This document shows positions 15,069 through 23,526 of a stretch of DNA of 64,000 bases, piece by piece. The stretch is from Gammaproteobacteria bacterium. GTDB lineage: Bacteria > Pseudomonadota > Gammaproteobacteria > SZUA-140. Numbering within the stretch: position 1 is the first letter of the stretch; each line of letters opens with the position of its first letter. Location of the stretch: positions 620,001 to 684,000 of the forward strand of contig JADJQS010000002.1 in the NCBI GenBank assembly GCA_016712635.1, given 5' to 3'. The position numbers and the translations under genes were made by a program. A model generated the notes under the pieces. The model saw nothing but the letters and a program-made list of their open reading frames with translations, ran no database searches and had not been told where the DNA came from.

Positions 15069-16954
15069 GCCGGCGGCGGGACCGATTCACCGGCAGCATC
15101 GTCCGGTTCGCCGTGCTTCTTCCCGGCGACCGGCGGGGCGTCCGCCGGCGCCGACAACGCGGTCAATCCCCCCGTCCGGGCGCCCGTCTCGCCGGCGAGG
15201 GCCTCGGGCAGGAAACCGCCCGCCTGCCGGCTCCACAGGCGATGATACGCGCCGCCGCGCGCCAGCAGCTCCGCGTGCGACCCGTCCTCGACGATGCGGC
15301 CGTCCTCGAACACCAGGATGCGGTCCAGGTGCGCGATGGTGGAGAGGCGGTGCGCGACGACGATGACGGTCTTGCCGCGCATGACCGTGTCCAGCGTCTC
15401 CTGGATCGCGTGCTCGGTGATCGAATCCAGCGCCGAGGTGGCCTCGTCGAGGATCAGGATGGGCGCGTTCTTGAGGATCACGCGCGCGATCGCGATGCGC
15501 TGGCGCTGCCCGCCGGACAGCTTCACGCCGCGCTCGCCGACGAGCGATTCATAGCCCTCCCGTATCTGCGCGATGAATTCGTGCGCATGCGCCAGGCGCG
15601 CGGCCTCGACCACCTCCGCGTCGCTCGCCTCCAGCCGGCCATAGCGGATGTTCTCGCGCAGCGTGCGGTGGAACAGCCCCGGGTCCTGCGGGATCAGGCT
15701 CAGCTGCGCGTGCAGCGATTCCTGGGTCATGGCGCGGATGTCGACCCCGTCGATCAGGATGGCGCCGCCCTGCGGGTCGTACAGGCGCAGGATCAGGCTC
15801 ACGAAGCTCGACTTGCCCGAGCCCGACAGGCCGACCAGTCCGACGCGCTGGCCGGCCGGGATGCGCACGCTGAGCCGGTCGAACACCTTGCGCGGCGGCG
15901 TGTAACCGAACTCGACCGCGCGGAACTCGATCTCGCCGCGCCGGACGGGGAGCGCCTGCGCGTCGGGGGCGTCCACCAGCTCGTGCGCGCGCACGATGGT
16001 GTGCACGCCGTTGGAGACGTTGCCGATGTACTCGAAAAATTCCAGGAAGCGCCGGGCCAGGTTACGCGCCTCGTTGATGACCATCAGCGACAGGCTGACC
16101 GCCAGCACGAAGTCGCCGACGCCGATCCGGCCCTGCCCCCACAGGCGCAGCGCGTAGTACAGCAGCCCGATCTTCAGCACCGCCGCCGCCGAAAACTGGA
16201 ACCAGCGGATGCGCTCGGAATAGCGGTGCGAGACCAGGATCGCCTGCATCTCGCGCGTCAGATCACGTTCCAGGTTCTCGCGCTCGAAACCGAGGCGCGC
16301 GAACAGGCGCGCGCTGGTGAGGTTGGTCACCGAGTCCACCACCGTGCCGGTGGTCTCGCTGCGCGCGGCCGCGGCCGCCTGCGCGTACGGCCGGCAGCGC
16401 CGCGCCAGCAGGTAGGAGATGCCGATGAAGAACACCGCCCACGCGAGCGCGAACCAGCCCAGCTGCGCGTGCGCCTGGAACAGCAGCACCACGGCGATGG
16501 CGATCACGATGACGATGGGCCAGAACTCGGTGATCAGGGCCCACAGCGTCTGCGTCACGCCCAGCGAGGTCTCCGAGATGCGGTGCGCGAGCGCGCCCGC
16601 GAAGTTGCTGCTGAAGTAGCGGTAGGAATGATGCTGCAGGTAGTGATAGATCGCGCGCGTCACCGCCTGGCGCTGGCGCGGCCCGAGGCGGATCTGGATC
16701 GCGCCGCCCAGGCGCCCGAATATCAGCTCGCCGACGCACAGGGCGACGAACAGCAGCAGCGGTCCCTGCAGGTGGGAGACCACCGCCATGGAGGTCTCCT
16801 GCGCCGCCATCACGCTCTTGATGATGCGCGCGAGCGCGTACGGGATCAGGATGCCGCAGGTGGCGTTCGCGGTCTCGAACGCCAGCATGCCGAAGTACCA
16901 CCAGCGGTATTGCGCCACGAAATACCAGATGAAGCGGAACGGACTGGCCGGCAA
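15065..16954 (-). CDS. ABC exporter half-transporter (TMD-NBD fusion)
   Basis: The 629-residue MsbA/LmrA-type half-transporter has six predicted membrane helices in residues 15-320, then a complete nucleotide-binding domain: Walker A VGLSGSGKSS, Q-loop IPQDPGLFHRT, signature LSGGQRQRIAIARV, Walker B ILILDEATSALD and switch VAHRLSTI. It would work as a homodimer exporting a lipid or hydrophobic substrate. A Pro/Ala-rich tail follows the NBD. The substrate cannot be told, and it is not next to lpxK, so it is probably not the housekeeping MsbA. The RluA-like gene follows with overlapping stop/start. The upstream 311 bp is shared with the divergent OmpA-type gene. Confidence 0.9.
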   Translation of the reverse strand: MPASPFRFIWYFVAQYRWWYFGMLAFETANATCGILIPYALARIIKSVMAAQETSMAVVSHLQGPLLLFVALCVGELIFGRLGGAIQIRLGPRQRQAVTRAIYHYLQHHSYRYFSSNFAGALAHRISETSLGVTQTLWALITEFWPIVIVIAIAVVLLFQAHAQLGWFALAWAVFFIGISYLLARRCRPYAQAAAAARSETTGTVVDSVTNLTSARLFARLGFERENLERDLTREMQAILVSHRYSERIRWFQFSAAAVLKIGLLYYALRLWGQGRIGVGDFVLAVSLSLMVINEARNLARRFLEFFEYIGNVSNGVHTIVRAHELVDAPDAQALPVRRGEIEFRAVEFGYTPPRKVFDRLSVRIPAGQRVGLVGLSGSGKSSFVSLILRLYDPQGGAILIDGVDIRAMTQESLHAQLSLIPQDPGLFHRTLRENIRYGRLEASDAEVVEAARLAHAHEFIAQIREGYESLVGERGVKLSGGQRQRIAIARVILKNAPILILDEATSALDSITEHAIQETLDTVMRGKTVIVVAHRLSTIAHLDRILVFEDGRIVEDGSHAELLARGGAYHRLWSRQAGGFLPEALAGETGARTGGLTALSAPADAPPVAGKKHGEPDDAAGESVPPPA

Positions 16955-17265
16955 TGCGGGCGTGCCGGGCGCGCGCTGAAATGTCTGAATCGCGGGATCC
17001 TCGGACGGTGGGATGACGTCGGCGGTCCGCGAGCGGCCGCCATACCCGGTGCCGCGAGTATAGCACCGGCCGGAGGCCGCACCGCGCCGGATTCCTGCCG
17101 GTACTTCAGCGTCCGTCCGAATTTCCGTCCTGACCCGGACGCGCCGCCGGCGCGTTGTAATCTCCCCCGTGGCGGGATATCATCCGAACCCGCCCCTGCC
17201 GTCCGCGCCGCGCCGACGGGACGAATGCCGCACCCAGACACCCACCCGGATCCATGGAGAACACA
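16955..17265. other. Divergent intergenic region, ABC exporter / OmpA-family gene
   Basis: No gene, repeat or clear operator is visible in these 311 bp. It must hold promoters for both flanking genes. An RBS (GGAGAA) for the OmpA-type gene sits at 17256-17261. Confidence 0.5.
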
Positions 17266-18511
17266 ATGAAAGCGACCGGCAACATCCGTCACCCGTCGAT
17301 ACTCACGCTCGCAACCGTCGCACTGCTGGCGGCCCCCGCCGTGCAGGCGGATACGGATGCCGGGTGGTACCTCGCCCCGGCGCTGAACTACATCATTGCC
17401 GACGGCGACCGTGACGCGGATGATGACGCCGGATTCCAGATCGGGCTCGGCAGGCAGTTGGACGAGGCCTGGAACCTGGAGGGCGTGCTCGAGCTCGACA
17501 CCCTGGACAGCGAGGACGGCGCCGACGAGTTCAAGCAGCGCGGTCTTGCCCTCGACGGCCTGTACTTCTTCGACCGGAATCCCGGCTTCGCGCCCTACGC
17601 CCTCGTCGGCGCCGGCGTAATGAATACCCGGTTCGCCGGGGAGAAGGGCACCAATCCGATGTTAAACGCGGGCATCGGCTTCCTGTCGAATGTCCTCGGC
17701 GATGCGGTGGCCCTGCGCGGCGAGGCCCGTTACCGCTATGACGGTGACGACAGCAGTGCCTCGCCGACGACATTCGTTCGGCGACTGGATCATCACCCTC
17801 GGCCTGAATATCCCGCTGGGCGGCTCCGGCACCCCGGCGCCTGCCGCGGCGCCGATCGCGGCCTCTGCACCCGCCGTGGCTGCAGAAGCCGCACCCATGG
17901 ACAGCGACAACGACGGCGTCCTCGACGCCAGCGATGCCTGCCCGGATTCCCCGGCCGGCGCCAGGGTCGATGCGCGCGGCTGTGAGCCCGACAGCGACGG
18001 TGATGGCGTGACCGACGGCGCGGACCGCTGCCCGGGCACCGCCGCTGGGATCGCGGTCGATGCCCAGGGCTGCGAGAAGGACAGCGACGGCGACGGCGTC
18101 ACCGACAGCGCCGACCGCTGCCCCGACTCCGCGGCGGGCGTGAAGGTCGACATCCACGGCTGCGAGATCAAGGCGGTCATCGAACTGCCGGGCGTGAACT
18201 TCGAGACCGGCTCGGCACGCCTGCTGCCGGAATCGACCGCCATTCTCGACGAGGCGGCGGCGACGCTGCGCAAGCACCCGGAGATCAGGGCCGAGGTGGC
18301 GGGCCACACCGACAGCAGCGGTTCACGCGCATTCAATGTGAAGCTCTCGCAGCAGCGCGCCGAGTCGGTGATGAACTACCTGGTCGGCCAGGGTGTGGCG
18401 GCCGGCAGCCTCACCGCCCAGGGCTACGGACCCGACCGCCCGGTGGCGGACAACGCGACGGCCGCCGGCCGCGCCGCGAACCGCCGGGTGGAACTGAAGA
18501 TCGCCCAGTAA
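17266..18511 (+). pseudogene. OmpA-family outer membrane protein, frameshifted
   Basis: The gene reads as a signal peptide (cleavage near VQA-DTD), an eight-stranded beta-barrel with Trp/Tyr-rich strands (GWYLAPALNYIIAD, GYRYD-type ends), three thrombospondin type-3 Ca-binding repeats (DSDNDGVLDASDACPDS, DSDGDGVTDGADRCPGT, DSDGDGVTDSADRCPDS) and a C-terminal OmpA peptidoglycan-binding domain (GHTDSSGSRAFNVKLSQQRAESV). The barrel and the rest are in different frames. The frame must shift by one base near 17765-17782, between codons for DGDDSSASPTTF and FGDWIITLGLNIP; dropping one G between two TTC codons would restore it. I prefer ATG 17266 (GGAGAA 4-9 bp upstream). Real mutation or assembly error cannot be separated here. 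Confidence 0.85.
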
Positions 18512-18520
18512 ACAGGCATA

Positions 18521-18546
18521 CCCCCGGCTGCACGCGCGGCCGGGGG
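18521..18546 (+). terminator. GC-rich hairpin after the OmpA-family gene
   Basis: CCCCCGGC (18521-18528) pairs with GCCGGGGG (18539-18546) around a 10-base loop, 9 bp after the OmpA-type stop. No T tract follows, so it may only attenuate or stabilise the transcript before the Nudix gene. Confidence 0.35.
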
Positions 18547-18563
18547 CGCCCTTGCCAGGGGAC

Positions 18564-19037
18564 ATGAGCGATACGACGCCGACACCGCTGACCCGGGAGG
18601 AATTCGCCCGGGTCGTACGCTCTACGCCGCTGGTGTCGATCGACCTCGTGGTGCGCGATCAGGCACGGCGGATGCTGCTCGGCCTGCGCGAAAATCGTCC
18701 GGCGCAGGGTTACTGGTTCGTGCCGGGCGGCCGCATCGGCAAGGACGAACACATCGAGCAGGCCTTCCGCCGCATCAGCTGCATGGAACTCGGCCGCGCG
18801 CTGACCCTGGCCGATGCGCGCTTCATCGGCGTGTACGAGCACCTGTACGACGACAACTTCGCCGGTGAATCCGGCTTCGGCACCCACTATATCGTGCTCG
18901 CCTACGCCGTCGACGGCGCCGCCGCCGACTTCGACCTCCCCCTCGACCAGCACAGCCGCTATGAATGGATGGCGGAATCCGACGTGCTCAGCCGGACCGA
19001 CGTGCATCCCTACGTCCGCAACTATTGCGGCCGCTGA
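18564..19037 (+). CDS. GDP-mannose mannosyl hydrolase (Nudix)
   Basis: The 157-residue Nudix protein resembles the Gmm/WcaH group, which hydrolyses GDP-mannose or GDP-glucose to sugar plus GDP with inversion. The modified Nudix box GGRIGKDEHIEQAFRRISCMELG lacks one of the usual Glu residues, as expected for this subfamily, and GYWFVPGGRI and SRYEWMAESDVL fit the family too. These enzymes usually tune nucleotide-sugar pools for capsule or O-antigen; none of those genes is adjacent. ATG 18564 has AGGGG immediately upstream; the spacing is short. It is followed by the ars operon, from which it is functionally separate. Confidence 0.82.
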   Translation: MSDTTPTPLTREEFARVVRSTPLVSIDLVVRDQARRMLLGLRENRPAQGYWFVPGGRIGKDEHIEQAFRRISCMELGRALTLADARFIGVYEHLYDDNFAGESGFGTHYIVLAYAVDGAAADFDLPLDQHSRYEWMAESDVLSRTDVHPYVRNYCGR

Positions 19038-19110
19038 TCAGCCCATACCCGCGCCTCACACCCGCAATTCCTGCTGGACGCCGTCACGGGGCGGCGTCAT
19101 ATGCAATCGT

Positions 19111-19147
19111 ATATATGGTTGACGTTATATATGGATTCTCATATATT
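19111..19147 (+). promoter_or_regulatory. arsR promoter with ArsR-type operator in the spacer
   Basis: TTGACG (19119-19124), 17 bp, TATATT (19142-19147) is a good sigma-70 promoter. ATATATG (19127-19133) and CATATAT (19140-19146) form a perfect 7-6-7 inverted repeat that covers the spacer and -10, the right place for ArsR repression. A further ATATATGG half-site lies at 19111-19118. The ATG of arsR at 19155 is 7 bases after the -10, so the message would be leaderless or nearly so. Confidence 0.7.
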
Positions 19148-19154
19148 ACGCGGC

Positions 19155-19508
19155 ATGCCCCTCGACGCCCATGAAATCTTCACCGCCCTCGCCCACCCGC
19201 TGCGCCTGCGCGCATTGCTGCTGCTGCACGCCCAGGGTGAACTGTGCGTATGCGAGCTGTGCCATGCGCTCGATGTGTCGCAGCCGATGATCTCGCGGCA
19301 TCTCGCCCAGCTGCGCGCCTGGGGTGTCGTCAGCGACCGGCGCCAGGGCCTGTGGATCCACTACCGTCTCCATCCCGACCTGCCGGCCTGGGCACTCAAC
19401 ATCCTGCGCGAGACCGCGCACGCCAAGGCGCAGGACACCCCGTTCGCGGACGACCAGGCGGCGCTGTCGGCCATGCCGAACCGTCCGGGCGCGCCGCGCT
19501 GCGCCTGA
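19155..19508 (+). CDS. arsR: ArsR arsenite-responsive repressor
   Basis: The 117-residue winged-helix repressor has LAHPLRLRALLLL in the first helices, the metal site ELCVCELC with Cys31, Cys33 and Cys36 (matching Cys32/34/37 of E. coli ArsR), and the recognition helix VSQPMISRHLAQLRAWG. As(III) or Sb(III) binding releases it from DNA. I chose ATG 19155; the upstream in-frame ATGs at 19101 and 19131 lie inside the promoter. The C-terminus is extended and ends in Cys. It heads the operon arsR-arsC-acr3-gapdh-arsJ and represses it from an inverted repeat overlapping its own -10. Confidence 0.93.
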   Translation: MPLDAHEIFTALAHPLRLRALLLLHAQGELCVCELCHALDVSQPMISRHLAQLRAWGVVSDRRQGLWIHYRLHPDLPAWALNILRETAHAKAQDTPFADDQAALSAMPNRPGAPRCA

Positions 19509-19576
19509 TACGACGGAGCGCCCGACATGGCCGGCGATCTTCTGCTCATCCACTCCAACCACGCGGGGCTGCGGCC

Positions 19577-20089
19577 ATGACCGACGAATCGTTCAACGTA
19601 CTGTTTCTGTGCACGGGAAATTCGGCGCGCAGCATCTTCGCCGAATGCCTGATCAACCGCCTGGGAAGAGGAACCTTCCGCGGTTACAGCGCGGGCAGTC
19701 ACCCGAAGGGCAGGATTCATCCGCGGGCCATCCATGAACTGGAGCGCAACAACTACCTGACCGACGGGTTGCGCAGCAAGGACTGGAGCGAATTCTCCGC
19801 GCCCGGCGCCCCGCGCATGGATTTCGTCTTTACCGTCTGCGACCGCGCGGCGGCGGAGGTCTGCCCGGTGTGGCCGGGCCAGCCCATGACGGCGCACTGG
19901 GGCGTCGAGGATCCGGTCGCCGCCGAGGGGGACGAGCTCACGAAAAATGCCGCCTTTGTAACCGCCTTTCGCGAGCTCCAGAATCGCATCTCCATCTTCG
20001 TCAACCTGCCCTTCAAATCGCTGGACCGGCTGCGCCTGCAGGAAAAGCTGGACGAGATCGGCCGCATCCGGCTCTCCGACCAGGATTAG
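19577..20089 (+). CDS. arsC: Arsenate reductase, low-molecular-weight phosphatase fold
   Basis: The 170-residue protein has the LMW-PTP P-loop FLCTGNSARS with Cys12-x5-Arg18, plus DFVFTVCD and the DP loop region (GVEDPVA). It reduces arsenate to arsenite for the efflux step. The GNSARS form and the neighbours argue for arsenate reductase rather than a tyrosine phosphatase. Residues after about 135 (FRELQNRISIFVNLPFKSLDR) match the longer forms common next to Acr3. It begins 68 bp after arsR and 17 bp before acr3 in one operon. Confidence 0.9.
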   Translation: MTDESFNVLFLCTGNSARSIFAECLINRLGRGTFRGYSAGSHPKGRIHPRAIHELERNNYLTDGLRSKDWSEFSAPGAPRMDFVFTVCDRAAAEVCPVWPGQPMTAHWGVEDPVAAEGDELTKNAAFVTAFRELQNRISIFVNLPFKSLDRLRLQEKLDEIGRIRLSDQD

Positions 20090-20106
20090 CCGGCGGCCCC
20101 ACGGCG

Positions 20107-21219
20107 ATGAGCGCGCAATGCGAAGTCGCGGCCAGACGCGCCGCGGCCGGCACGATGGGCCTGTTCGAACGCTATCTCACCGTGTGGGTGGGCTTGTGCA
20201 TCGCGGCGGGCATCTCGCTGGGACACTGGTTCCCCGCGCCGTTCCGCGTCATCGGCCAGATGGAAGCGGCGCAGGTAAACCTGCCGGTGGCCCTGCTCAT
20301 CTGGCTGATGGTCATCCCGATGCTGCTGAAGGTCGACTTCGGGGCCCTGCACCGGGTGAAGGAGCACTGGCGGGGCATCGGCGTCACGCTCTTCATCAAC
20401 TGGGCGGTCAAGCCCTTCTCGATGGCGCTCCTCGCCTGGGTTTTCATCCGCGGCATATTCGCGCCGTACCTGCCTGCAGATCAACTGGATGCGTATGTCG
20501 CGGGACTGATCCTGCTGGCCGCGGCGCCGTGCACGGCGATGGTGTTCGTCTGGAGCCGCCTCTCCGGCGGCGACGCCAACTTCACGCTCTCCCAGGTCGC
20601 ACTGAACGACACCATCATGATCTTCGCCTTCGCGCCGATCGTCGGCGTGCTGCTCGGCCTCTCGGCGATCACGGTGCCGTGGAACACGCTCCTCCTCTCG
20701 GTCACGCTCTACATCGTACTGCCGGTGCTGTTCGCCCAGTGGTGGCGGCGCCGGATCCTGCGCCGCGGCGGCGAGGCGGCGCTGAAGACACTGCTCGACG
20801 CCTTGCACCCGCTCTCGCTCGCCGCCCTGCTCGCGACGCTCGTGCTCCTGTTCGGATTCCAGGGCGAACAGATCCTGCGCCAGCCGCTGGTGATCGCCCT
20901 GCTGGCCGTGCCGATCCTGATCCAGGTCTATTTCAACTCCGGCCTCGCCTACCTGCTGAACCGGCGGTTCGGCGTGGCCCACAGCGTGGCGGCGCCGTCC
21001 GCGCTGATCGGGGCGAGCAATTTCTTCGAGCTGGCGGTGGCGACCGCCATCGTGCTGTTCGGTTTCGATTCCGGTGCAGCCCTGGCCACCGTGGTGGGTG
21101 TGCTGGTTGAGGTCCCCGTGATGCTGTCGGTGGTGAGGATTGTCAATTCCACGCGGGACTGGTACGAGCGCGGCGCCGCAAGGACCCATCCGCCGGGCGG
21201 CATCCCTCCCGGCGCCTGA
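20107..21219 (+). CDS. acr3: Acr3-type arsenite efflux permease
   Basis: The 370-residue, roughly ten-helix protein belongs to the bile/arsenite/riboflavin transporter superfamily. The conserved Cys-containing helix LLAAAPCTAMVFVWSRLSGGDANFTL and the GASNFFELAVATAI helix are both seen; the Cys and Glu are needed for As(III) transport. It exports arsenite made by ArsC using the proton gradient. Start ATG 20107 gives a short polar N-terminus before FERYLTVWVGLC. It sits between arsC and the ArsJ-associated dehydrogenase. Confidence 0.92.
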   Translation: MSAQCEVAARRAAAGTMGLFERYLTVWVGLCIAAGISLGHWFPAPFRVIGQMEAAQVNLPVALLIWLMVIPMLLKVDFGALHRVKEHWRGIGVTLFINWAVKPFSMALLAWVFIRGIFAPYLPADQLDAYVAGLILLAAAPCTAMVFVWSRLSGGDANFTLSQVALNDTIMIFAFAPIVGVLLGLSAITVPWNTLLLSVTLYIVLPVLFAQWWRRRILRRGGEAALKTLLDALHPLSLAALLATLVLLFGFQGEQILRQPLVIALLAVPILIQVYFNSGLAYLLNRRFGVAHSVAAPSALIGASNFFELAVATAIVLFGFDSGAALATVVGVLVEVPVMLSVVRIVNSTRDWYERGAARTHPPGGIPPGA

Positions 21220-21250
21220 CGGCGAACTGCAGGAACAGAGGAAAAGCGAG

Positions 21251-22252
21251 ATGACGGTTCAGATAGGCATCAACGGATTCGGGCGCATGGGGCGGCTCGG
21301 CCTGCGCGCCGGCTGGAACAGCGCGGGCCTGGCATTCGCGCGCATCAACGAGACCGCGACCGACGCCGCGGGTTCCGCGCATCTGCTCAAGTTCGATTCG
21401 GTGCACGGCACCTGGTCCGAGGAGTGCACCTCCGACGGCGACGCCCTGATCGTCGGCGGACGTCGCATCGCCTGCAGCCGCAGCGCGTCCATCGCCGAGG
21501 CCGACTGGTCGGGCTGCGACATCGTCATCGAGGCGACCGGGAAGCACCACAAGAAACCGGAGACACTGCGCAGTTATTTCGATCAGGGCGTGAAGAAGGT
21601 CCTCGTCGCCGCGCCGACCGAGGGCGCGCTCGACATCGTCTACGGCGTCAACGACCGCCTGTATGACCCGGCGACACACCACCTCGTCACGGCCGCCTCC
21701 TGCACCACCAACTGCCTGGCGCCGGTGGTCAAGGTCATGCACGAGCGCATCGGCATCGTGCACGGCGCCATGACCACCATTCACAACATCACCAACACGC
21801 AGACCATCGTCGACAAGGGCCACAAGGACCTGCGCCGCGCGCGCGCCTGCGGCCAGTCGCTGATCCCCACCACCACCGGCTCGGCCCGGGCGATCACGAA
21901 AATATTTCCCGAACTCGCCGGCAAGCTCAACGGACTCGCCGTGCGCGTGCCGCTGCTCAACGCCTCGCTCACCGATTTCGTGTTCGAGGCGCGGCGGCCG
22001 GTCTCGGCGGCGGAGGTCAACGGATATTTCCGGGAAGCGGCGGCGGGCGAGCTCCGCGGCATCCTCGGCTACGAGGAACGGCCGCTCGTCTCGGCCGACT
22101 TCCTCAACGACACGCGCTCCTCCATCGTCGACGCGCCGTCCACGATGGTCGTCGACGGCACCCAGGTGAAGGTGCTGGCCTGGTACGACAACGAGTGGGG
22201 CTACGTGAACCGGATGATGGACATCGCGCGCATGCTGGCGGCGCGCCTCTGA
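21251..22252 (+). CDS. ArsJ-associated glyceraldehyde-3-phosphate dehydrogenase
   Basis: The 333-residue GAPDH has the Rossmann start IGINGFGRMGR, catalytic ASCTTNCLAP and the C-terminal WYDNEWGYVNRM. Next to arsJ it is the dedicated enzyme that uses arsenate in place of phosphate to form 1-arseno-3-phosphoglycerate from glyceraldehyde 3-phosphate. That unstable product is expelled by ArsJ and breaks down outside, so the pair gives arsenate resistance without reduction. RBS GAGGAAA precedes the ATG; arsJ starts 23 bp after its stop. A purely glycolytic role is unlikely in this context. Confidence 0.92.
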   Translation: MTVQIGINGFGRMGRLGLRAGWNSAGLAFARINETATDAAGSAHLLKFDSVHGTWSEECTSDGDALIVGGRRIACSRSASIAEADWSGCDIVIEATGKHHKKPETLRSYFDQGVKKVLVAAPTEGALDIVYGVNDRLYDPATHHLVTAASCTTNCLAPVVKVMHERIGIVHGAMTTIHNITNTQTIVDKGHKDLRRARACGQSLIPTTTGSARAITKIFPELAGKLNGLAVRVPLLNASLTDFVFEARRPVSAAEVNGYFREAAAGELRGILGYEERPLVSADFLNDTRSSIVDAPSTMVVDGTQVKVLAWYDNEWGYVNRMMDIARMLAARL

Positions 22253-22275
22253 TCCGCCCGCGGCTCGGCCCTGAC

Positions 22276-23505
22276 ATGGATCCCGGTCAGCGCAACTACC
22301 TCGTCGTCACCGGCGGCTACTGGGCCTTCACCGTCACCGACGGCGCCATCCGCATGCTGGTAGTGCTGTACTTCCACCTGCTCGGCTATTCGCCGCTCGA
22401 GGTGGCGCTGCTGTTCCTGTTTTACGAATTCTTCGGCATCGTCACCAACCTGGTCGGCGGCTGGCTGGGCGCGCGCATCGGGCTCAACCTCACCATGCAC
22501 ATCGGCATGGGCCTGCAGGTCGTCGCGCTCATGCTGCTCACCGTCCCGGACGCCTGGCTGTCGGTGCCCTACGTGATGGCGGCGCAGGCGCTCTCCGGCA
22601 TCGCCAAGGACCTCAACAAGATGTCCGCCAAGGCGAGCGTGAAGGCGCTCGCCGGCAGCGGCGGTGAATCGCGCCTGTTCACCTGGGTCGCCGCGCTCAC
22701 CGGATCGAAGAACGCGCTGAAGGGCGCCGGCTTTTTCGCCGGCGCGGCGCTGCTGCAGGGGCTCGGCTTCCGCGGCGCGCTCGCCGTGCTCGCCGGGTCG
22801 CTGCTGTGCATACTGATCGTCACCGCACTGCTGCTGCCGGCCGGCGTGGGCAGGATGAAGACGAAACCGAAATTCTCCCAGGTGTTTTCCAACAAACCCG
22901 CGATCAACCGGCTGGCGGCGGCGCGCTTCTTCCTGTTCGGCGCACGCGACGTGTGGTTCGTAGTCGGCCTGCCGGTGTATCTCTACGCGGTGCTCGGCTG
23001 GTCGTTCATGCAGGTGGGCGCGTTCCTCGCGCTGTGGGTGATCGGCTACGGCTTCGTGCAGGCCGCCGCGCCGCGCATCATCGGCCGCGGCGGCCCCCCG
23101 GGCGGCGCCGCCGCGCGCGGCTGGGCCGGCGTGCTCGCGGCATTGCCGGCCGGCATCGCGCTGGCGCTGGGCCAGGGGTGGGAACCGGCACCGGTGCTGA
23201 TCGGCGGGCTGATCCTGTTCGGCATCGTGTTCGCCATCAACTCGGCGCTGCACTCCTACCTGATCCTCGCCTACTCCGAGCACGACCGGGTGGCGCTGAA
23301 CGTCGGCTTCTACTACATGGCCAACGCGGGCGGGCGCCTCGCCGGCACGGTGCTGTCCGGCTGGGCCTACCAGGCGCACGGGCTGGAGGGCTGCCTGTGG
23401 TGGTCCAGCGCCTTCGTGCTCGCCGCAGCCCTGCTTTCCTTCAGGCTGCCGCCGGTCCGCGCGGACGCGCCGCTCCCGACGGCGCGCAGCGCGGACGAGG
23501 GCTGA
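22276..23505 (+). CDS. arsJ: ArsJ organoarsenical MFS efflux permease
   Basis: The 409-residue, 12-helix major facilitator protein has the ArsJ N-terminus NYLVVTGGYWAFTVTDGAIRMLVV and LSGIAKDLNKMSAKASVK between helices 4 and 5. It exports 1-arseno-3-phosphoglycerate formed by the adjacent dehydrogenase. With ArsC/Acr3 upstream the operon encodes two independent arsenate detoxification routes. Internal loop RGGPPGGAAARG replaces the expected central loop. It is the last operon gene and converges on the LTA-synthase-like gene, 21 bp away, without a visible terminator. Confidence 0.92.
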   Translation: MDPGQRNYLVVTGGYWAFTVTDGAIRMLVVLYFHLLGYSPLEVALLFLFYEFFGIVTNLVGGWLGARIGLNLTMHIGMGLQVVALMLLTVPDAWLSVPYVMAAQALSGIAKDLNKMSAKASVKALAGSGGESRLFTWVAALTGSKNALKGAGFFAGAALLQGLGFRGALAVLAGSLLCILIVTALLLPAGVGRMKTKPKFSQVFSNKPAINRLAAARFFLFGARDVWFVVGLPVYLYAVLGWSFMQVGAFLALWVIGYGFVQAAAPRIIGRGGPPGGAAARGWAGVLAALPAGIALALGQGWEPAPVLIGGLILFGIVFAINSALHSYLILAYSEHDRVALNVGFYYMANAGGRLAGTVLSGWAYQAHGLEGCLWWSSAFVLAAALLSFRLPPVRADAPLPTARSADEG

Positions 23506-23526
23506 GACGGAGGGGATTTCGGCGCG

